A stretch of 5,862 nt of DNA. It comes from Aquimarina sp. Lineage in GTDB: Bacteria > Bacteroidota > Bacteroidia > Flavobacteriales > Flavobacteriaceae. The notes beneath the pieces are model-generated. The model was not told where the DNA came from and did not search any database. It saw only the letters and a program-made list of their open reading frames with translations. The stretch covers positions 1-5,862 of the forward strand of contig WTKB01000032.1 of the NCBI GenBank assembly GCA_011524575.1. Direction: 5' to 3'. Positions within the stretch are counted from its first letter, which is position 1; each line of letters begins with the position of its first letter. Of this stretch, positions 1-5,862 are shown piece after piece. The position numbers and the translations under genes are program-made.

Positions 1-16
1 CCTTTAAACAAGCTCT
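1..16 (+). repeat. Upstream 16-base element, copy 1 (CCTTTAAACAAGCTCT)
   Basis: This 16-base sequence occurs again, base for base, as the reverse complement at 5803-5818. Each copy lies upstream of a gene and reads in the same direction as that gene; this one ends 92 bases before the TTG start of the membrane protein gene. The match stops at base 17 (T here, A in the other copy read in the same sense). On the other side it runs into the window edge, so the true repeat may be longer. It contains the palindrome TTTAAA. Its function is unknown: it could be a regulator site or part of a dispersed intergenic repeat family. Confidence 0.7.
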
Positions 17-23
17 TGTATTA

Positions 24-46
24 ATTTCAAAGACGAATTGGTATTA
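24..46 (+). repeat. Stray copy of the intergenic hairpin arm
   Basis: This 23-base segment starts ATTTCAAAGA, has CG at bases 34-35 and ends AATTGGTATTA. It matches the right arm of the hairpin between the two genes (2341-2363) at 20 of 23 positions, and the reverse complement of the left arm (2310-2332) at 21 of 23. The complementary arm needed for a local hairpin is not found in bases 1-23. It is therefore either half of a larger structure cut off by the window edge or a solitary copy of a dispersed repeat. It overlaps the proposed -33 region of the downstream gene. Confidence 0.65.
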
Positions 47-67
47 TAATTAAAAAACACTATTTTG
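38..67 (+). promoter_or_regulatory. Weak candidate promoter for the membrane protein gene
   Basis: ATTG at 38-41 is followed, after a 19-base gap, by TATTTTG at 61-67. Bacteroidota promoters recognised by their primary sigma factor usually have a TTTG/TTG element about 17-23 bases upstream of TAnnTTTG. The spacing fits, but the -7 part is one T short of consensus, so this is a weak match. If it is real, transcription would begin near base 74 and leave a leader of about 35 bases. The assignment is inferred from pattern alone. Confidence 0.3.
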
Positions 68-108
68 ATTTGCTGTAATTTCTACATTATTTAACATTTT
101 TTTCTATT

Positions 109-2322
109 TTGAAACTTTCATTTAGTTTTTCTATTACTATACTTATCAGTGCACTGCTACTATTTTCTGTGCAACCCATGTTCTCTAAACTATTGTTACC
201 GATATGGGGAGGGTCTTCGCAGATTTGGAATACCTCAATGGTCTTTTATCAATTTGTACTATTAGCTGGATATTTATACAGTCACTTGCTTACCAAGTAC
301 ACCTCATTAAAAGTACAGCTTGGTGTACATATCGGATTACTTCTAGCCTGCTCGCTAACTATGCTGCCTTTGGAAGCAACTATTAACAATACAGATCTTA
401 GTAACCAAAATGAAATATATTTTGATATTTTAAGCACGCTATCTAAAACAATAGGCCCTCTCTTTTTTCTTATTTCTGCTACAGCACCTCTCCTTCAAAA
501 ATGGTTCTCTTTTACGAATCACAAAGATGCAGAAAACCCCTATTTCTTATATGGAGCTAGTAATTTAGGATCTATGATAGGACTAATAAGTTATCCTTTA
601 CTTATCGAACCTAAATTAAAACTTAATGAACAATTATTTTATTGGAGTAGTGGCTATATACTACTTCTAGGTTCTTTTTTCCTACTCCTTTATTTTATTT
701 CTAAAACAACACAACACACACACAAAGAAATAATAAAAGACAAGCCTAACGAAACAATAATAAAACCAACTTTTAAAGAAAAACTAAAATGGATATTTTT
801 AGCATTTCTGCCCTCTTCTTTTCTTTTAGGTTATACTGCTAATCTTAATCATACCATTCCTGCAACTCCACTATTATGGATTATTCCGTTAGCACTATAC
901 ATGGCAGGATTTATTTTCATCTTTAGAAAGAAACCTATAATTTCAGAACCTAAAGCACGTGAAACTATTATTTATATCCTTATTTGTATTACACTACATG
1001 CTATTTATTATAATGGTAAGGGTTTAGGGACTGCAGAAATTATTAGTTCTTTGGTGAGTTTTTTTATGTGTATAAGTATTTGTTTAATACGACTATTTAA
1101 AAAGAAACCTCATGTAAATTATTTAACAGAATTTTACCTTTGGATTAGTGTTGGTGGACTATTAGGTGGACTTTTTAATAGTTTTGTAGCTACTAAACTC
1201 TTTGTAGAACCCATAGAATATAGTTTAATTTATACCATTATTATAGCCATTACCTATAGTGATACTCATTTAAAAAAAGCAAAAAAAATCCATATAGCTC
1301 TACTGACTTTAAGTTGTTTAGCATTAGTTCTCAATTATGAATACGGCACTATTTATTTCATAAAAATATTAATCCTTACTATTTTATTATTTAGTATGGT
1401 TTTACTAATGGAAATCAAATGGTTATATACAGTACTTATACTTTTCTCTATAATTTTACAAAAGCAATATAACCAAGAAAATATACTTACTAAAGGGCGT
1501 AATTTTTTTGGTAGTTATAAAGTCATCGAGAAAGATTCTAAACACTTTCTTAAACATGGAAATACATATCATGGAAGTCAAATACAACTAAACAAGTACA
1601 AAGATGTACCTACTAGTTATTACCACGAACATAGCCCTGTTAGTAATGTATTTAAACACTTACAACTACAATGTAACACCCCTAAAGAAACTCAAAAAAT
1701 TGCTATTTTAGGTTTAGGAGTTGGAACGACACTTGCCTACGGAACCAATTACCAACATTTTGATCTATATGAAATTGATCCTGACGTTATTAAAATAGCA
1801 GAAAACCCAGATTATTTCAGTTATTTAAACGATACACCTGCTAGCTATAATAGTATTCAAGGAGATGCTCGTATTGAACTAGAAAAAACGGATCCAACAC
1901 AACTTTATGATCTTATTATTGCCGATACTTTTATTTCGGATAATATACCTACACACTTAATTACCAAAGAAGCTATAGAACTTTATATTGAAAAATTAAA
2001 AAAAGATGGAATCTTAGCTATGCATATTTCTTTAAGAAAGATTGACATCACACCTATGTTAAAAAAAATAATTGATCCTATTGAAGGTGCTACTATACTT
2101 GTTAAAAAAGACTCCAAATTACTCTATTACAAAGATGATCCTGTTTTAAAACACACCTTTTATCCTAGTAAATATATGATTGTGGTGCGGAACAAAGATC
2201 AAGAAAATTACTTTAAATCAATAGGATGGTATGCTCCTAAAACAAACGCTCTTGTAAAGCCATGGACAGATAATTACTCGAACATACTCTATTCTTTAAA
2301 GTTCTTTAGTAATACCAATTAA
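109..2322 (+). CDS. Membrane protein with fused spermidine-synthase-like (SpeE-like) domain
   Basis: The protein has 737 residues in two parts. Residues 1 to about 445 are very hydrophobic, with roughly 13-14 predicted membrane spans. They carry family signatures: VQPMFSKLLLP (21-31), WNTSMVFYQ (40-48), TAPLLQKWF (125-133), PYFLYGASNLGS (144-155), PLLWIIPLALY (254-264) and GGLLGGLFNSFVA (339-351). Residues from about 452 are soluble and resemble spermidine synthase: RNFFG (454-458), YHE (495-497), the nucleotide-binding loop GLGVGT (525-530), YEID (544-547), GDA (575-577) and ADTFISDNIP (595-604). The last aligns with the SpeE segment that holds the catalytic aspartate, here D596 and D601. 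SpeE transfers an aminopropyl group from decarboxylated S-adenosylmethionine to putrescine. Whether fused members do this is not established, so a specific enzyme name is not justified. The start is TTG: an in-frame TAA lies at 76-78 and no ATG occurs between them. The first ATG (178) would remove the conserved first span. The family call is firm and the function uncertain. Confidence 0.9.
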   Translation: MKLSFSFSITILISALLLFSVQPMFSKLLLPIWGGSSQIWNTSMVFYQFVLLAGYLYSHLLTKYTSLKVQLGVHIGLLLACSLTMLPLEATINNTDLSNQNEIYFDILSTLSKTIGPLFFLISATAPLLQKWFSFTNHKDAENPYFLYGASNLGSMIGLISYPLLIEPKLKLNEQLFYWSSGYILLLGSFFLLLYFISKTTQHTHKEIIKDKPNETIIKPTFKEKLKWIFLAFLPSSFLLGYTANLNHTIPATPLLWIIPLALYMAGFIFIFRKKPIISEPKARETIIYILICITLHAIYYNGKGLGTAEIISSLVSFFMCISICLIRLFKKKPHVNYLTEFYLWISVGGLLGGLFNSFVATKLFVEPIEYSLIYTIIIAITYSDTHLKKAKKIHIALLTLSCLALVLNYEYGTIYFIKILILTILLFSMVLLMEIKWLYTVLILFSIILQKQYNQENILTKGRNFFGSYKVIEKDSKHFLKHGNTYHGSQIQLNKYKDVPTSYYHEHSPVSNVFKHLQLQCNTPKETQKIAILGLGVGTTLAYGTNYQHFDLYEIDPDVIKIAENPDYFSYLNDTPASYNSIQGDARIELEKTDPTQLYDLIIADTFISDNIPTHLITKEAIELYIEKLKKDGILAMHISLRKIDITPMLKKIIDPIEGATILVKKDSKLLYYKDDPVLKHTFYPSKYMIVVRNKDQENYFKSIGWYAPKTNALVKPWTDNYSNILYSLKFFSNTN

Positions 2323-2363
2323 TCTTTGAAATCTATGCCGATTTCAAAGATTAATTGGTGTTA
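2310..2363. terminator. Bidirectional terminator hairpin between convergent genes
   Basis: Bases 2310-2333 pair with 2340-2363 to form a 24-base-pair stem around a 6-base loop (TATGCC). Every position pairs except 2313 with 2360. That pair is a G-U wobble in the rightward transcript and an A-C mismatch in the leftward one. The stem starts inside the last four codons of the left gene, whose TAA is at 2320-2322, and ends one base before the mfd stop codon (2365-2367). The position fits a shared transcription terminator. There is no strong run of T after the stem on either strand, only TTT at 2364-2366 for rightward transcription. It may therefore work as a weak intrinsic terminator or mainly protect the 3' ends from nucleases. 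Confidence 0.75.
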
Positions 2364-2364
2364 T

Positions 2365-5300
2365 TTAACAAGGCTTTGTAACAAATAGTTGCAATTTAGA
2401 TAAAACGACATCAATAGTAGTTGCACCTTCAAACACTAATAATAAACGTAATCCATTACGAGTATCTTTTTCTTTGATTATAAAATCTTTTGGGTGTTTC
2501 ATTACAAAGTCTAAAATACCTCTAAACTGCTCTCCTTGATAAAAATCAGATTGTTGATCCGAGATAAAATACCCCACGAATTTCTCTTTCTTAAGCACAA
2601 TTTTTTCTAATCCTATACTCGAAGCTAACCACTTTACACGAACACTATTTAATAAATCTGTAGCTTCTTCTGGCAAAACACCAAAACGATCTTTAAGTAT
2701 ATGTTCAAACTCTTGTAACTTTTCTTCCGATTTAATGGTGTTTAATTGAGAATACAAATAAAAACGCTCTTTTACACTATTTATATAATCATCAGGCAGT
2801 AATAATGAAAAATCAGTGTCAATCTGGGTGTCTTTTACATAGACCTTATCTTTTTGATCACTACTATTATTCTCATATAAATTTTGAAACTCCTTTTCTT
2901 GAAGTTCCTCAACAGCTTCATTCAATATTTTTTGATAGGTTCCAAAACCTATCTCATTTATAAAACCAGTTTGCTCTGCACCAAGCAAATCTCCAGCTCC
3001 CCGAATTTCAAGATCTTTCATAGCAATTTGAATACCACTTCCTAAATCAGAAAACTGTACCAGTGCCGAAAGACGTTTACGGGCATCATCCGTCATAGCA
3101 GAAGATGGAGGAGTGATAAAATAACAAAAGGCCTTTTTATTACTACGCCCCACACGTCCTCGCATCTGATGCAAATCTGAAAGTCCAAAATTATTAGCAT
3201 TGTTAATAAATATAGTATTAGCATTTGGTACATCCAATCCACTTTCAATAATAGTCGTAGAAACCAATATATCAAAATCTCCATCCATGAACTGAAGCAT
3301 CAATTTCTCTAAAGATTTACCATCCATCTGTCCGTGAGCAACTGCAATACGACTATCTGGTACAAGACGTTGCAATAAACCAGCAACTTCTTTGATATTT
3401 TGAATGCGATTATGAATAAAAAAAACTTGCCCACCTCTATGAATTTCATAGGCAATAGCATCTCTTAATACTTCTTCGTTAAATCGTACGAGTTGGGTCT
3501 CTATGGGATATCTATTAGGAGGTGGAGTGGCAATTGTAGATAAATCTCTGGCTGCCATTAAACTGAACTGCAAAGTTCTTGGAATAGGTGTGGCTGTAAG
3601 GGTAAGGGTATCTACATTAGCTTTTATAGTTTTAAGTTTATCTTTTACAGATACTCCAAACTTTTGCTCTTCATCTATAATTAAAAGTCCTAAATCATAA
3701 TATTTTACTGATTTCCCTGCTACTTGATGCGTACCAATTAAAATATCTACTTTTCCCTCTTGAAGACGTTGCAAAATATCTTTTTTCTCTTTAAGAGTTC
3801 TAAAACGATTCAAGTACTCAATAGTTACTGGAAAATCTTTTAATCGAGAACTAAATGTCTTATAGTGCTGAAAAGCTAAAATAGTAGTAGGTACTAAAAC
3901 CGCTACTTGTTTGCCATTATCTACAGCTTTAAAAGCAGCACGTATAGCGACTTCTGTCTTTCCAAAACCCACATCCCCACAAACCAACCGATCCATAGGG
4001 TTTGGACTTTCCATGTCTAACTTTACCGACTTGGTAGCTGCACTTTGGTCTGGAGTATCTTCATACAAAAAAGAAGCCTCTAATTCATGTTGTAAATAGG
4101 TGTCTGGTCCGTAAGAAAAACCTTTTTCTAGTTTACGTTTAGCGTAAAGTTTTATAAGGTTATATGCAATATGTTTAACCCTAGTTTTTGTTTTTTGTTT
4201 TAAGGTCTTCCAAGTTTTAGAACCTAATTTATGTACTTTGGGAACTTTACCATCTTTACCATTAAATTTTGAAATTTTATGTAACGCATGAATACTTACA
4301 TATAAAATATCTCGTTCACCGTAAATAAGTTTTATAGTTTCTTGGGTTCTTCCCTCAACTTCTATTTTTTGAAGTCCTGCAAATTTACCAATTCCGTGAT
4401 CGATATGTGTAATATAATCTCCAACTTGTAAGGTGGTAAGTTCTTTTAGAGTTAGTGCTTGCTTTTGAGATTTAGTATTTTTTATTGAAAATCGATGGTA
4501 CCTCTCAAAAATTTGATGGTCTGTGTAACAAACTTTTTTTAGTATAGGATCTATAAAGCCTTCATGTAAAGAACCTACCAAAAACTTATAGGCAACCTCT
4601 GCTTTAATATTCTCAAAGATATCTTTTAGGCGTTGTGTCTGGGTAGTGTTCGCACAATATATTTCAATGGTGTAACCTTTATCTTGAAACGATTGTAAAT
4701 TTTCTAATAAAAGATCAAAGTTTTTATGAAATGACGGCTGAGGTAAAATTTTGTGACTTATAATTTGAGGTTTCTGCGAATTTTGTAGCAAAGGGTCATC
4801 ATGAAAAATACTTCCTACCTGTATTTGTGTGAAATTTGAAAATAAACTTCTTGTACTATTGGCATCACAAAAAAGTTGTTCAGGACTTTGGCGTACAATG
4901 GTGTTTTCAAGACTCTCAAAAGTATTTGAAGCTTTGATATACAATTCATCGAGTTTATGATAAGTCCGTTCCAGATCTTGAAAAATAAGTACACTATCTT
5001 TTGGAAGTCCTGCAACAAAAGGCACCCGATCCTTCATAAATGTTTTAGACTCTATATCAGGAACAATAGTAATGTGAGTTACTTTTTGATCGGATAGTTG
5101 CGAAACAATATCAAAAGTACGAATACTATCGATTTCATCACCAAAAAACTCAATACGATAAGGTTGTTCATTACTAAATGAAAAAATATCTATAATCCCT
5201 CCACGTACAGAAAATTCTCCTGCTTGTGTCACGAAATCTACACGTTTAAATTCATACTCAAACAATACTTCATTTAAAAAATCAATAGAAAGTTGATCCC

Positions 5301-5760
5301 CAACTTTAACTTCTAAAGTTTTATCTTGAAGTTGCTCACTAGAAACTACCTTCTCAAATATAGCTTCTGGATAAGTAACTACTACATAGGAGTCATTTTT
5401 ACTGGATTGAGCTATTTTAAGTTTATGGAGTACCTCTGCTCTTAAAACCACATTGGCATTATCAGTACCTTCTGTAATCTGATAAGGTCTTTGATAACTT
5501 GAAGGGTAAAAAAGTACTGCTGTATCAGGGAGTAAATACTGGAAATCATTATAAAAATAGGCTGCAGATTCTTTGTTTTCACATACAAATACATAACTGA
5601 GGGAATCTTTAGTATAACTTCCTGAAATAATCCCAGAAATTGCAGAACCCAATACCTCTTTTAAATGTATATTCTTAGGTATATTTTCTTTAAAAAAAAA
5701 CTGTAATTCCTCAGTGAGTTTAGAGGAAGCGTATTCCTTAGTGATTGATGCTATGTCCAA
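2365..5760 (-). CDS. mfd: Transcription-repair coupling factor Mfd
   Basis: Mfd is a cytosolic ATP-driven DNA translocase. It pushes RNA polymerase stalled at a lesion off the template and recruits UvrA to begin nucleotide excision repair. The protein has 1131 residues, the usual full length. In order it has: a UvrB-like N-terminal region (about 1-350) with RPYQ (91-94) and GEFSVRGGIIDIF (181-193), the area that contacts UvrA; a CarD-type RNA polymerase interaction domain (about 440-545) starting VGDYITHIDHGIGKF (446-460); and a RecG-like helicase motor. The motor has Walker A GDVGFGKTE (595-603), GTHQV (676-680), DEEQ (696-699), TATPIPRTL (722-730), STTIIESGLDVP (834-845) and QMRGRVGRS (865-873). 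A translocation motif region at about 905-942 includes R920, and a C-terminal regulatory domain runs from about 990 to 1120. No key motif is missing. The start is TTG at 5760-5758. An in-frame TAA lies at 5814-5812, no ATG lies between, and the N-terminus (YASS at 10-13) has the position expected in Flavobacteriia. It is probably monocistronic in this window. Confidence 0.97.
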   Translation of the reverse strand: MDIASITKEYASSKLTEELQFFFKENIPKNIHLKEVLGSAISGIISGSYTKDSLSYVFVCENKESAAYFYNDFQYLLPDTAVLFYPSSYQRPYQITEGTDNANVVLRAEVLHKLKIAQSSKNDSYVVVTYPEAIFEKVVSSEQLQDKTLEVKVGDQLSIDFLNEVLFEYEFKRVDFVTQAGEFSVRGGIIDIFSFSNEQPYRIEFFGDEIDSIRTFDIVSQLSDQKVTHITIVPDIESKTFMKDRVPFVAGLPKDSVLIFQDLERTYHKLDELYIKASNTFESLENTIVRQSPEQLFCDANSTRSLFSNFTQIQVGSIFHDDPLLQNSQKPQIISHKILPQPSFHKNFDLLLENLQSFQDKGYTIEIYCANTTQTQRLKDIFENIKAEVAYKFLVGSLHEGFIDPILKKVCYTDHQIFERYHRFSIKNTKSQKQALTLKELTTLQVGDYITHIDHGIGKFAGLQKIEVEGRTQETIKLIYGERDILYVSIHALHKISKFNGKDGKVPKVHKLGSKTWKTLKQKTKTRVKHIAYNLIKLYAKRKLEKGFSYGPDTYLQHELEASFLYEDTPDQSAATKSVKLDMESPNPMDRLVCGDVGFGKTEVAIRAAFKAVDNGKQVAVLVPTTILAFQHYKTFSSRLKDFPVTIEYLNRFRTLKEKKDILQRLQEGKVDILIGTHQVAGKSVKYYDLGLLIIDEEQKFGVSVKDKLKTIKANVDTLTLTATPIPRTLQFSLMAARDLSTIATPPPNRYPIETQLVRFNEEVLRDAIAYEIHRGGQVFFIHNRIQNIKEVAGLLQRLVPDSRIAVAHGQMDGKSLEKLMLQFMDGDFDILVSTTIIESGLDVPNANTIFINNANNFGLSDLHQMRGRVGRSNKKAFCYFITPPSSAMTDDARKRLSALVQFSDLGSGIQIAMKDLEIRGAGDLLGAEQTGFINEIGFGTYQKILNEAVEELQEKEFQNLYENNSSDQKDKVYVKDTQIDTDFSLLLPDDYINSVKERFYLYSQLNTIKSEEKLQEFEHILKDRFGVLPEEATDLLNSVRVKWLASSIGLEKIVLKKEKFVGYFISDQQSDFYQGEQFRGILDFVMKHPKDFIIKEKDTRNGLRLLLVFEGATTIDVVLSKLQLFVTKPC

Positions 5761-5776
5761 AGTGCTATTTTTTATA
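5761..5776 (-). promoter_or_regulatory. A-rich leader before the mfd TTG start
   Basis: Read on the minus strand, the 16 bases before the start contain a run of six A (5773-5768), 7 bases from the TTG codon, and no Shine-Dalgarno-like purine block. Bacteroidota ribosomes depend little on Shine-Dalgarno pairing, and A-rich unstructured leaders are common there. This supports the TTG at 5760 as a usable start. With the -7 element just upstream, the leader would be only about 10-12 bases long. Confidence 0.45.
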
Positions 5777-5784
5777 CAAAGATA
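5777..5784 (-). promoter_or_regulatory. mfd promoter, -7 element TATCTTTG
   Basis: On the minus strand, bases 5784-5777 read TATCTTTG, an exact match to the Bacteroidota -7 consensus TAnnTTTG. It lies 16 bases upstream of the mfd start codon, so transcription would begin about 10-12 bases before the TTG. No clear TTTG -33 element is found 17-23 bases further upstream. That interval is occupied by the end of the conserved 16-base element at 5818-5803. A TTTG at 5796-5793 is too close to serve. Confidence 0.55.
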
Positions 5785-5791
5785 TAAAGAA

Positions 5792-5844
5792 TCAAAAGTT
5801 TTAGAGCTTGTTTAAAGGGAATACGAACTGTAATTCAAAAGTTT
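5792..5844 (-). repeat. Pair of 10-base direct repeats around the 16-base element
   Basis: Read on the minus strand, AAACTTTTGA occurs at 5801-5792 and again at 5844-5835, 43 bases apart. The two copies bracket the 16-base element. Direct repeats of this kind can be paired binding sites for a regulator, but the sequence is AT-rich and 10 bases is short, so coincidence is possible. Confidence 0.3.
5803..5818 (-). repeat. Upstream 16-base element, copy 2, before mfd
   Basis: The minus strand here reads CCTTTAAACAAGCTCT, identical to bases 1-16 on the plus strand. This copy ends 42 bases before the mfd start codon and 18 bases before the -7 element, about where a -33 element or an activator site would lie. 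The following bases differ from copy 1 (AAAA here, TGTA there). A chance 16-base identity between two intergenic stretches of about 100 bases is very unlikely even in AT-rich DNA. Confidence 0.7.
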
Positions 5845-5862
5845 AAGGTTTTGGGTTACTTT

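Noticed and set aside
8..19. Small inverted repeat ACAAG-CT-CTTGT
   Set aside because: Five pairs around a two-base loop cannot form a stable hairpin, and it overlaps the better supported 16-base element.
45..50. TATAAT, a perfect E. coli-type -10 box, upstream of the first gene
   Set aside because: The nearest TTG-type -35 (TTGTAT, 16-21) is 23 bases away, outside the normal 16-19. Bacteroidota do not use this consensus, and the motif is easily met by chance in AT-rich DNA.
714..724. Short run of alternating A and C inside the membrane protein gene
   Set aside because: Five repeats encode part of a hydrophilic loop (about residues 202-206). The run is too short to be a phase-variable tract, and the dinucleotide unit gives no sign of a broken frame.
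3093..4099. Small open frames of about 60 codons on both strands within mfd
   Set aside because: They lie wholly inside the intact mfd frame in other phases, lack recognisable domains or start signals, and are as expected by chance.
4815..5018. A 67-codon alternative frame inside mfd
   Set aside because: It is on the same strand as mfd in another phase. The mfd frame there is continuous and matches the family, so this is a shadow with no independent support.
109..5760. Possible operon or defence-type system linking the two genes
   Set aside because: The genes converge and are separated by a terminator. One is a housekeeping repair factor, and no nuclease, toxin or mobile element is present, so no functional system is supported.

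Overview
The window is a short, AT-rich stretch (roughly one third GC by eye) of what looks like an ordinary chromosomal region of a Bacteroidota bacterium, most likely of the class Flavobacteriia. The reasons are the base composition, the absence of Shine-Dalgarno sequences before either gene, a perfect TAnnTTTG-type -7 promoter element before mfd, and the style of the Mfd protein (YASS near the start, RPYQ..DNANV, and DEEQKFG in helicase motif II). The species cannot be named from the sequence.

Layout: bases 1-108 are a non-coding leader holding two short repeat copies and a weak promoter candidate. Bases 109-2322 (+) encode a 737-residue membrane protein with a C-terminal spermidine-synthase-like domain. 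Bases 2323-2364 are a 42-base gap between two convergent genes, and most of this gap lies in one near-perfect hairpin that probably stops transcription from both sides. Bases 2365-5760 (-) encode the full-length transcription-repair coupling factor Mfd (1131 residues). Bases 5761-5862 are the mfd promoter and leader. There is no RNA gene, mobile element or CRISPR array, and no gene-free stretch over 110 bases.

The two genes are convergent, so they are not an operon, and nothing suggests a shared pathway. Mfd is a housekeeping DNA-repair translocase. The other protein belongs to a widespread but biochemically poorly defined family of membrane proteins fused to a SpeE-like fold.

The unexplained structure is in the non-coding DNA. 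An identical 16-base element lies upstream of both genes, in the same orientation relative to each gene. A 23-base sequence near the left edge is almost the same as one arm of the intergenic hairpin. Both genes also appear to start at TTG. I see no convincing new biological system; these repeats are the best leads.
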